DNA of 64,000 nucleotides from Rhopalosiphum padi (Eukaryota > Arthropoda > Insecta > Hemiptera > Aphididae). The DNA lies in contig NC_083598.1 in NCBI RefSeq assembly GCF_020882245.1, positions 56,891,858-56,955,857 on the forward strand, read 5' to 3'. Below are positions 34,729 through 46,038 of the stretch, piece after piece (the first letter of the stretch is position 1; each line of letters opens with the position of its first letter). Under the pieces are notes generated by a model. The model searched no databases. It was given only the letters and a program-made list of their open reading frames with translations, and was not told the origin of the DNA. The position numbers and the translations under genes were made by a program.

Positions 34729-36087
34729 ATGGCTGCTGATATTGAATGTTTGAAATGGAATACAACAAGTTTCAAACCGTCCAACGGTAATGGTTCTATA
34801 GTTGAAAGTTATTTATAATATATTTTACTTAGTATTTTTTTTTTTTAGTTTTGGATTACACAGAATACACTTTAGCATTGAAACCGTCTCATTGGCTAAA
34901 CCTGAAGACAAAAGGCCATACAACAAGACTGTCATATTTAGGTCTAACACAGAGATTAGCATCTTTAGACAATCTTAATAATTTATACGTGTATGATTGG
35001 TCCAAAGCTGATTTAAAAACTATAAAGTAGTATAAAAAAAGTATTTAATTGTTAAGTAGTCTTTTAATCTTTTGTGTACTTATTGCAGATCAAGATATGA
35101 ATATAATAGTAGACTTACAAGTTTGGCAAGCAATTGTTCAGGAAATCAAATAGTTACATGTTCAGATAACGGAAAAATCCAACTGTGGAACATTAAAGTA
35201 TTATTTATACATATTTGCAGAGTATTTCTTTTTTTCTTAATGATGTATTTTAGTTTTCATGTTTGAAGATGTTAACTGAATTCAGAGGTCATTATCAATG
35301 TGTACGTAATGTCGAGTATTCTGTCGACAATAATTATTTAATATCTTGTTCCAATGATAAAACATTTAAAATATGGGATTGTCAATCTAATAAGTTTGTT
35401 GCCAGTAATATGTTTCATCGTAATTGGGTTAACGTAGCAAAGTTTTTCAAACAAGATAAACTTGTCATTTCCTGTTCAAGAGATTCGTATATACAAGTTT
35501 TTGATTGTTGTTCAGGAAAATGTGTTATAAAATATAACTTGAGTCCAGGTAATAATAAAAACAATTTTAATCAAAACTTAAGATTAAAATATTTCTATAC
35601 ATTTACTAGATTTTGCAGAATCACTTTCATTAAAAGAAGAATTCTCAATAGCGGTGGGTACAAAACTAGGGTCTATTCAAATTTTTGATTTGAGAGCCTT
35701 AAAAGTTTTACAAAAATACAATGAACACACTAGTCAAGTAAATTGTGTTCAATATCAATATAGGACACCGTGTTTGGTCTCGGTTTCAAAAGATAAAAAA
35801 TTAAATGTAATTACTAATATAAATTAAACACAAAACATATAATAATTAGTTTCTATTGCTTTTCAATGTCAGGTTTACGATACTGATGAAGGAAGATTTT
35901 TGTATTCAATTGATCACTCTAGTGAAATAAAATCAATGAATATTTCCTCAGACGATAAATTACTTGCAACAACATCGTTTCATTTTGAGAATGAGGTAAT
36001 AAACATTAGTTTACTCAAATAATAATAATTATATGACATTCTATTTTTCAGATTTCTTTATGGAAAACAGAGACACTGAAAATTTAA
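34729..36087 (+). CDS. WD40-repeat protein, single seven-bladed propeller, orthology unassigned
   Basis: Seven exons: 34729-34786, 34849-35026, 35089-35197, 35254-35548, 35619-35806, 35873-35995, 36052-36087, giving 328 residues with closed phases. Blade-ending motifs in order are YVYDW, IQLWN, FKIWD, IQVFD, IQIFD, LNVYD and ISLWK, so the protein is almost entirely one propeller and should act as a scaffold. The best-preserved blade is GHYQCVRNVEYSVDNNYLIS followed by CSNDKTFKIWD. It begins MAADIECLKWNTTSFKPSN. The exon 3-4 junction uses AAA|GTATTA and TTTTAG|TTT; in that reading the linker is FSCLKMLTEFRGH. I could not tie it to a named family (POC1-like and WDR5-like layouts were considered). 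AATAAA at 36174-36179. Confidence 0.85.
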
Positions 36088-38375
36088 AGATTTTATACAT
36101 TTTACATTCCAATATTTATGTGGTACTATATAAAAAAATTGTTCTGTACATTTATATATTTTATTTATTCATTAATAAATTATAGTTACTTAAAATTCCA
36201 CTTATATGCAAAATCTCAAGTAAAATTTTATTTTTTATTTTTAAAAATCTGTTGACATTAATTTTTTATAGCTTCAAAAATAATGAGTACTTTTTCTATC
36301 AAGTCATCAATTTTACCTCATGTCAATCTAAAATAAATGAGAAGTAGATACAAATATTCTAATATTTTAAACTTGTAGTGAGTAGTGATGAACTATAAAG
36401 GGTAGATGAATAGTCTATTTATAAAAATATTTGCTGTGAAAACATTGTTGAATGTAGATTCCTGTGGTTTCTAAAAATGTTAAGAAAAACTAAACTGTGC
36501 TAAAACTTACAATAGGTATCTACTCATATATCTATTATAATATATAAAAATGTCATGTCACAACGGAAAATATATGTCACCAAACTCCTTCGAAACGGCT
36601 TGACCGATTTTCATGAAATATTGTGTGTATATTCTGTAGGTCTGGGAGAGTGATGTAAACTATTTTTCATACCCTTAGGTGTAAAGGATGACTCTCTACA
36701 TATAATTTTTAATATTTAACGTCTAAATTGAACACCTATATATGTAGATGGCGATTTATTGATAATTTATGAATTAAAGTGATATATACCTACCTATTTA
36801 TATTTTATTATAAAATCCCAAATGCATCGTTTGTCACATTAAGTTTAAGTAATATTCAATAAAATAGATACCTAGTACCTACTAATACGAAAATACCTAA
36901 CTAATATATTATTATCATTTATCTTGTATATAAAAATTTGGTGTTTGACGATGAGTATGATGTTCTCGATGCATTCCGAAACTACTTAAACAATTTTGAT
37001 GAAATTATGATCAATGTGTGTAATTTTATCTCCGTCATAAGATAGGATAGTTTTTATCTCGGTTAATAACCTCTTTATTATGCTTAGGACTGTGCGATTA
37101 TTTAATCAATTATTCAAATAATAGATTATTTTTAACCATGATGAAAGATATCTTTAATCGTGTTTTTAACGAATGATACATAATCGGTTGGTTAATCGAT
37201 TGAAAAAATGCAACTTTAAGCTTAACAGTTATGTAAAATTCATATCAGAGATATTATATATACACCAAATTAAAAATCCAAAAATAGTTTTTATCCTTAA
37301 CTACGCTAAATGTTAGCATTATAAGCAACCAAACTTAACACAGGTGCCTTTTGTACAAATCGCGGACGAAATGTCCAGGGACAAAAACTCCGAAATTACA
37401 AAATATTTTATGTACCTAATTGAATTATTTTAAAAATTTAAAAATGCTGTACATATATTATTATATTTTCGTATAACTAACAAAAATTTAAAGGAAATCC
37501 ACTATAGTAGTATAGTTAGGTACCTATAATAATGACAAATTTATATTTTTTTATTATAATAATTATGATATACTATTTTTTTTTTGTTTTGTTTAGATTG
37601 ACATGTTTATAAACAAAATAAAATTCATTGTTTGTTAAAATGTATTTAGTTACAAATACATTTTGATATTGTTCTAATATGTTGTAATAAACTAATAAAT
37701 TATATAATTATAAATGGAAATAAGATAATAGAAATATATATAATAATATAATGTGTATAATAATATATATAATGTCTATAAACATTTTTAAATTTTGAAA
37801 ATAAATATAAATTATAGAAAATATTTTATATTTTCAGACTTTTTGTCCGACTTTCTATAAAAAATGAATCCGGACTTCTTGTCCAACTTCTTTTAAAACA
37901 GATTTTTTGACGATTACCTTTTTGTACAAGTAACGAAGTGCACGGGGACAGCTAGTAATATATATTATTATAATATATACAAAATATTTTCAAAAAAAAT
38001 TTATTTCTTTAATTATTAATACTTTTTACATATTATTTATATCATATTAATTATTTATACTTGAAAGTACATTTTTAGTTGAGAAAAAAATTAACATTTA
38101 ATAAATACGTTAAATAAGAAAAAGCATAATTAAAACATTAACGCTTATGTTTTCTCTAACCATAAAAATAAAACCTTTATTCAAATTATAGTGTTTATTG
38201 TAGTGATAGAAATATTGGTTACAATCTTGTAATCTCAACTAATTGCTCGATATTGTGTGATTACACGTATTGGTGATAAGTTGTTGCTGTTTGTCGTTGT
38301 TTATTGTGTGTAATGCAATTGGTGTTGATCATAGTTCAACGACACTCATGTGTATAAAATATCATGGTGTACATT
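36088..38375. other. Spacer between convergent WD40 and UBE2L3 genes, mostly a Helitron
   Basis: Besides the Helitron at 36532-37955 it holds the 3' flanks. AATAAA on the minus strand at 38199-38194 suits UBE2L3. Confidence 0.6.
36532..37955 (+). mobile_element. Non-autonomous Helitron
   Basis: Starts TCTATTATAATATATAAAAA, a typical insect Helitron 5' end, followed by CTTCGAAACGGCTTGACCGA, a widespread conserved stretch. It ends GCACGGGGACAGCTAG with terminal CTAG at 37952-37955. The flanks are A (36531) and T (37956), the expected A|T target, with no target duplication. No Rep/helicase frame. Internal sequence near 36945-37250 looks like a second, nested repeat fragment. Confidence 0.8.
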
Positions 38376-41138
38376 CTAATCAGATGGTCTTTTTTCACCA
38401 AACTTTTTGGCATAATCTTCAGCATTTTTAAAAAACTTCTTACGATCTTTCAAATATTCTTCAGCTAATTCTGCACGTAGGGGATGTTCTGGTTCAGGAT
38501 CATTGACTAGGGCTATTAATGCTTGAATAACTGAAAATGTCATAACATTAAAATAAAATGTATTGATTACGTTGTTATACAATAAAAAACAGTTTTAAAA
38601 AATCAAATACCTTGATCAGCTTTAGTAGCTGGTTTCCAATTTTCAGCACTAATGATTGGCAGACAAACCTGACCCTTTTCGTCAATATTAGGATGATAGA
38701 TTTTAGTTTTGAAATTGATCTTAGGCGGTTTAAATGGATACTCTGCAGGGAAATTAATTTCTATTCTAAATGCTCCTTTATTATATGGGGGATTTTCCTG
38801 AAAAAAAAAATAGTACAAGATAATTTAATTAATTATGTTTGTAAACCATTGTTCACAATATTTATTTTTTATATACTTACAGGTAGAATCAGGCCTTGCC
38901 AAGCTAATATGTTTGTTTCATCAACTTGAATATCACGGAATGACTTTAGTCCAGAATCACGGATATCTGCAAGTTCCTAAGACAAGAAACTAAGCTGGTT
39001 ATAAATGATCAATTATGAAACTTAGAAACATTTTTTTTAAGTAATAAAAATAAAATTTAAAATTATAATCCTATAAGATAGTTTTTATGACTTAATATAT
39101 ATTACTTAGATAAGTGGATAATATTTTATGTAGATAGTTAAGTGGTAAATTAATCTAATAGGTATTAAGGTACGTATTAAGGTACTTTTGTTTTATTTCA
39201 TATAGGTTTATAAACTACACACACAATCTGTATTAATTAGTACAAAAAGTCTATGAGGAGTATTTTAGGAGTAAGCTAATGATTTTAAATTGTATAAATG
39301 TTAATATAAAATGAAAACACTAAACATTAAGTGCAAAGATAAATGATACATATTAATATAATATATCAACTCATGTTTCATACTTTGAAAATCAATGATT
39401 ATAAAAAGACCATTTTTCTAAATTTTAATTCATAATTTTCTAAGGCATTTTTTTTTCAAAAAATAGTATGTTTTATTTGATATAACTAAATATTATAAAC
39501 AATGGGTAAACCAAGATGAAGTTGACTAAAATGTAAAATACCTTTAAATTTATTTAATTAATATTTTAAAGGTATTGCATATTAAGTCATTTACAGGGCT
39601 GGTGCTACAAATATTGACATACTTGGCAAAACTGTGTATATGCACCTCCCTCCTTTCACAATAATCAATCAATTTTTTTTTTAAAAAAAACAAGACCATA
39701 GAGGTAATAAATTATTAACAATTAAAAATTATATTTTAAATAAATAAGCATATCAAAAAAAGATTTATTTTTCAATTCTCAGTTTAAAATTATTAGGTAC
39801 CTATATATATAAATTTAAATATGTTGAGGCACCCCTCTTTATAGCAAACGTCCTGGTAACCAGCCCCTAACACCAACCTTGGTTATTTAAGAAATATATA
39901 ACTTATATATTAGTTTTTTATGACAGCAATTAACTTAAATTAATATTCATTTAATCAAATAATTAATTAGGTATAAATATACCTTGTTACGTAGGTACTA
40001 GGTAAATAAATTATAATTGTTTTCCTAGAACTTATAGTTTAGGTAAATCAATTTTTTTTTTAATATCTTAAACATACATATTAAAAAAGTAACTTAAATA
40101 TTATAATATAGATTATAGGTAAATTCTGATGAAGAATATTAATTTCATTCATTTCTAATTTAGAATCTAAATCGATAAGAACTGATAATTTTTATGCTAA
40201 AAATCCAGACAAGTTACTGATCAAAAATTAATTAAAATACACAAATACACGGTTTTGCCAAGTGTGCCAATATTTGTAGCACCAGCCCTGTAAATTACTT
40301 CATATGCAATACCTTTAAAGTACTTAAATTTACGTTCAAATTACTTAGATGTAGCATAAACATTTAATATATTATTTAAATACTTTTTTAAGTCTAATTT
40401 AATGTATTTTGAACAATAAAATTAAAACTCATACGAAATACATAATTATTAGTTGAATAATTACAACTTCAATATAGTATTTAGAATTAAAAACTGAAAC
40501 CAAGAAGATAAATAAGATAGACAATTTCTATTTAAGACGCTAATAATCTATTAATGAAAATAACAGATAATTAATGAAATTAATGAATTATATTTTCTGA
40601 TTTACAATTTTTGTGATGCAGTTTTGTACATGAGGCAAAAAAATAACTAATGATCAATTATTTGCAATACAAAATCTACATGAAATATAAAATTATCAGT
40701 TTAATTAAATAATTAAATTGTTTGTGCAGAAAAAACTAACTGTGGCGAGTAAGCGTTGTATCCTATATTAATTTAGTCAATTTTATTTAGTTATTCAACT
40801 ATTAGGTACCTAGATTTTCACAAAATAATAATTTTTCCGATCATGACAATGATAAAATTGATGACCAACAAAAATGGATAAATGTTAAGTAAACGCCAAG
40901 TGCAGTAAATACAGAATAATATTTATACTATGCTATACTTAGTATATTATATAGTATTATTATAAATTTATAGCAACATGGCACAGGCAATACTATAGTT
41001 ATTAGTTTTGCAATGATCATCATGTCACATAAATAACATTTAGGTATTTAATCAGTTATACATATATACAAATCTACACATACAATAAAGATTGTTATTT
41101 ATTGTACTTACTTTTTGAAGTCTTCTCGTGGCGGCCAT
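38376..41138 (-). CDS. Ube2L3: E2 ubiquitin-conjugating enzyme UBE2L3/UbcH7 type
   Basis: UbcH7-type E2s accept ubiquitin from E1 on Cys86 and pass it only to cysteines, so they work with HECT and RBR ligases such as Parkin and Ariadne. Four exons: 41138-41112, 38976-38881, 38797-38611, 38530-38376, giving exactly 154 residues, the human length. Catalytic Cys86 lies in GQVCLPIISAENW with HPN (76-78) upstream. RING-contact Phe63 is kept (PFKPP). The C-terminus is FGEKRPSD. The Drosophila counterpart is UbcD10. Intron 1 (38977-41111) is 2.1 kb and contains a 755-bp inverted-repeat element. Confidence 0.97.
39565..40319. mobile_element. Long-TIR element in UBE2L3 intron 1
   Basis: TTTAAAGGTATTGCATATTA at 39565 is matched in inverse orientation at 40319, and both arms continue through CAGGGCTGGTGCTACAAATA and on to ACTTGGCAAAAC. 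The arms total about 75 bp with a few mismatches. The CAGGGCTGG string may mark the end of an inner element, with the outer repeat being host or an older element. No coding capacity. Confidence 0.75.
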
Positions 41139-42729
41139 AGTCTATGTACTATGTTTTCAGACGAAGAACGAAACGAGACAAATTGTGTGCACTGTAAAAT
41201 CTAAAAACGAAGGCCGTGTTCGTAGTTTCGCACGTATATCATATAATCACAACACATGCATATCAATACAATTTTTAATTGTTCGGATGTTTTAAAATAA
41301 TTAATAAACCCACGGCGGGCACTGCATAAGCAACGTCAACAGCAGATTTATTATTAAAATTAAAATGAATGAAAATAATTTCCACCTTTGATAATAATCT
41401 GGTGGGCACCAGAATGTCCTGATCTCGATGACTTCACGACTCTTCACGATTTTAGTTTCTCCTCTATTTCTCTCACTCTTTTTGTTTTTTTTTTATATAA
41501 TCAGAAAATACGCACTCAGCGCCAGTGCAGACACGTCTGGCGGCACTAAATTTCTTTGACAGCAATAAAATAAATCACCACTGTGAATCAGCTATACAAC
41601 CATCTGCCGTACGACAACTTTTCAAACTTTGAACTCTTTTAACTTTTAACGTTGTATTTCAACATTCTTTACTGAACTATATAATTTACGCGTACGTGAT
41701 ATGCATTTTAGACCTGTAGGGTATTTTTAGGTATTTTTCTTTGTTAAAAATAAAAGTATAAATAATTAGGTACTTTCTACCATATAGACTAAGATATATG
41801 GGTACCTACTAAGTATTATTATTGATTATACAGAATACCTAGTCTATTCTAGAATCAATGGTATTATATATATTTTTTTTTATATTTATCTGACTAAAGC
41901 ATAATATCATAATAATATATATAAAATAATAAAAATTATCTTATTTAGTAAAATTTTTATAATTTATAGAGTTGATACGTTACAAAATGATTCAGTTGTA
42001 CGGCCGATGCAACTTGTGTCTTGTATAAATTGTAGTGTCAATTTTTAATTTTCTAAAAAAAATAAATGTAAATAAGAAAAATGTATAGGTATCTAGATTT
42101 TATAGATTTTCATTTACCGATTTCCATACTTGGACATATTTTTTTCAATTAGGGTAGTAGGGTTTTTGGTTTTTGTACTTGTAATTTGTAATTAAAAGAG
42201 TAGATAAAACTAGGGAATCCAACAGGTTAAAACAGTTTCGGAAGTTCTTAAAACATTAATAAATAATAATATCATGTATAATATATAGGAATCGATCGGT
42301 GTAATTGACATACAACATCCGACTATTGATCGGTACAATAGATATAGGCCTGATGATTTATTCTTGAATTACGTAATCTATGGATACAATAAAATGCATA
42401 CAAAGGTTATAAGTATAAAATAGGCATAAATTAACTTTTTAAGAAGCCACCCATTAGCAAAATTTAGCTTGATATTTTGAACAGAAATATTGGCACATAA
42501 AAATATATAACTATTAAAACAAAAGTTAAGAAATAATATACTATTATATAATAATTTATAATTCTTGAAAAAATTAAGTACCTTCCTGTCTTTTACTTGA
42601 CATAACTTTTTACACAAAAAAACTACTAAAACTATAGGTACTTATCTAGGTACCTAAAATAAAAAAAGATAAAATATATAGGTACATAATATATAGTATG
42701 TTTCAATATAGTATTGTATACCTATAGGC

Positions 42730-43077
42730 TAGGGGTGGCCAACTAGTCGATTGCGATCGACCGGTCGATCGCGAGATGAATTTGTGTCAATCGCGACTCC
42801 CTTTCGTATTTTCTTGAATTTTTGAATTTTTTCTGTAAATTTATATATCTTTATATCAACGAATATAAAAATTATACTTAGAAAATGCAATAAATAACTA
42901 TGAAAAACGAGATTATACACAGATATCGAATAAAAGAAGTGTAACACGCATGTACATATTATATAATATACATATTTTTTTTTATTGACAATCTTTTTTT
43001 TTTTTTGGTCGATCGATCGCGTCAACCTAGAAAATCTCGGAGGTTGATCGCAAGTCTATTAAAGTTGACCACCCCTG
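42730..43077. mobile_element. hAT-type MITE with perfect 8-bp target duplication
   Basis: Ends TAGGGGTGGCCAACT (left) and, reverse-complemented, CAGGGGTGGTCAACT (right). CTATAGGC flanks both sides exactly (42722-42729 and 43078-43085). Internal GATCGATC-rich segments near both ends extend the inverted repeat. A 98-codon frame crossing it is accidental. The perfect duplication suggests a fairly recent insertion. Confidence 0.92.
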
Positions 43078-43719
43078 CTATAGGCTATAATAAAATAAAT
43101 AAATGAATGATGAATAGCTATAAAGTAATGAATATTTCAATATTTGTGACATATATTTTTGTTTAATTGATTTTTAGACAAATTAATTTTTTTTTTTTTT
43201 GAAGAAAAATAGAATTTATTACATTATACTTACATAAAAAATTACAAATTAAAAACTAGAAATGTAACAATGTATTATTATTTTTCATTAAGCAGTGCTT
43301 GTAGCGAGGTAGATGAGTTGATAGTATACAATATAATCTTAAAAACTAAAAAAAAAATGAGAAAGATTAACTTTAAATGCTGCAATATTTAAAATATTTA
43401 AACTCCTATTTAATACACAAGTAAGTTTATATAACAAAAATAAATAAAAATTGTATTAAAACTAAAACAAAACTTAAAATTATGATTTTAAACCATATTA
43501 AAATATTTAAATACTAGATAAAATACAACTATAGTTCAAGAAACAAAAAAGTGGGCAAGTGGATATCGCTCTGTTGTATAGTAGAGACGGAGAGTACGTC
43601 ACTATAATGGATGTGTTAAATTTGAATGTTAGTTATTAGTAATAACTTATTACCTACCTACATTTTATGTAGTATGTAGTATGTACCTACTAATAGGATA
43701 ACATTTTTCCTTGATGGTT

Positions 43720-44290
43720 TTTACCAAATTTTTTGGTTTTTGGGGTTTTTTAACCTTAGATATAAATTATAAACATTTTATGAATTTTCAACTTCAAAAT
43801 TCCTTGCAAATTTTCGCATTTTTGACATATTTCATAAACATTTGTACTTTAAATGCTTATAACAAAATCTGTCACTAACGATTTTTGATTTTTTTACCAC
43901 GATAAGCACAATTTATAATAAACCTTGTATTATATTTTAAAGATTATTTGAAAAGCCAAATTTTTATTATCAGCATTTCATGAAAAAAAATTTAGAAAAA
44001 TCGAAAATTTCAATTGTCTGAAAATTGCTTAATTAAAGTCAAAATATTTTGAAAATTTAATCGTAAATAGATAACGCGAATATAAACATCTGGTTAAAAT
44101 TTGAAGTATTTCAAGGATTCGTTTTTGAATGACAGCAAAATAAAAAAATTGATTTGGTTGAAAACTGGTTATGCGTAAATATTCCCGTTTTTCCGTTACT
44201 TTTTTACCTGTCGCATTTGAAAACTACTGGACATTTTTTACTTTTGACCCCCCACCAAAAAAAAAATACCAACTAGATTCAATTTCCTAT
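43720..44290. repeat. Dispersed noncoding repeat
   Basis: Homonucleotide-rich, AT-rich sequence with TTCGTTTTTGAATGACAGCA, of which weaker versions (TTCGTTTTTGAACTATAACA and similar) occur near 11765, 14450 and 16525. Boundaries could not be drawn. It is probably part of a transposon family. Confidence 0.4.
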
Positions 44291-46038
44291 TTAAAGAGGG
44301 GCTGAAGTCAAAAATCAAAGCTCCATTACTACTCCAAACCGTGATGACAAACACAAAAATATAAATAAAAATAAAATATTGGGAAAGTATTATTATGAGT
44401 TCTAACTTCTAAATATTTAAAATTTTGATGAACGAAGTTTAGCTGATCAAAATATGCAATATATCAAAATTTGGCGGTGTGTCCATGTCCCTACACCACT
44501 TTACTACACTACTCGTCTAAACTTTAAAAAACTTATTGCTTTTAAATTACTCGTTAGAAATTTATACATCAACGAACTCTAATATAAGTAATATTTTGTT
44601 TTGAAAAAAAGATTTAAAAGTACCTATATAGTATATACTATATCACTAAAAAGAACTAAACAATTAAACAATTATATTGAGTTAAATTTATGTATAAAAA
44701 ATATTTTCAAAAACTGTTTTTAAAATAATGAGTAATAATCTAATATGAGTGTTATGTTAAACAGATTACCGTTATCTGGTACCCATATATAATTTAAATT
44801 AACTTCTACGTATTTAGTTCGAATTATTATGCACGTACATTTAAGTTTTGAGTCATACATGGTTTAAAAAAACTGTCCAGTTATTTATGGTATACGTATA
44901 TTGTTGAAATGGTGTTGATTCGTTCGAATTATCAGAATTCGTTCTACCTATGGACTATATGACTCATCGGATGTAGTTACTACAGTAGCTAATCTACAGA
45001 TCAGAAACGGAGTGGGAAGAAAATATTATAACGTAATAAGACGTATCAACTGTATATAACACGTAGTTATACAACTAAATATTTAGTTTGTGAACGTTCC
45101 AGTGCACCATAATATTACGTTTCAGGAAGTCATTTCTTAAACTTATTACCATTGTACACATATATTTTGTAAGTACATCAAAAATAATTAATTTTCACAC
45201 CATATTGTACTTTATAATATTACTAGTAAGTTAAATTTGTAATTGAAACAATTTTTAATATTTAAAATATTATATTTATATTTATATAGTAATATTATAT
45301 AGACATAATGCAGGTTAGAGATAATAAATAAATATATATTTTGATTTTTGAATATACCTAGTAACTATAATAACGAATAGAAAATATTAGTTGAATATAT
45401 GTAAAATGTTTTAAAAACAATAACAATTACGTCATTACTTAATATTCTAAATAATATTACGAGAACTATTTTTATTAAAATATATTTTGATTGAACACAG
45501 TAAAAATGAAAATTCTAAATTTTTAGAACAGCGTTATACTATTCAGGCTTATGGATCATAGTTAGTTTGAATTGCACTTTTTTGTTTTAATATCAATGCA
45601 ATAATTACCTACGTAAAGATTAAATTATGGCGGGAGTCAAACTCTTTGTTTTTATTAGTTTACTACCTATTTATTTTACACAAACCTAATTATCTATATT
45701 AATATTGAAATACCCAGGTATAAAGGTTAAACAAACACTAAAAACATTACATAATTATTAAATTATTCTTAAAATTACAATAAAATATGTAGATACTTAC
45801 TATATAAATATAACGAAACTTGAAAGAATGCAAATAGTAGATAGGATGACTAGAATGTATATGTTATCACATATAGGTAGAAATCTATACCTGCATAATA
45901 CATATTATATTACACAGGGGTATACAGTAGAATTCGCTAATAGTATTATAATTTAATATATTACATTTATAAAAAGTAATTTTTGTTAATTTAGTTTATA
46001 ATTACTGGAGTTGATATTTAATATTATATAGCTAAAAT

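Larger units (their letters stand above)
41139..46038. other. Gene-poor spacer with repeats between UBE2L3 and the lipocalin
   Basis: The first ~450 bp are relatively GC-rich and should hold the UBE2L3 promoter. A hAT element lies at 42730-43077. About 43720-44290 is a noncoding repeat of a kind common in aphids (for example GTCACTAACGATTTTTGATT and a run ACCCCCCACC). The rest is AT-rich with nothing recognisable. A 5' UTR exon of the lipocalin gene could lie near 45000-45150 but cannot be shown. Confidence 0.5.

Noticed and set aside
42729..43025. 98-codon minus-strand frame
   Set aside because: Fully inside a noncoding hAT MITE; lysine- and tyrosine-rich low-complexity translation.
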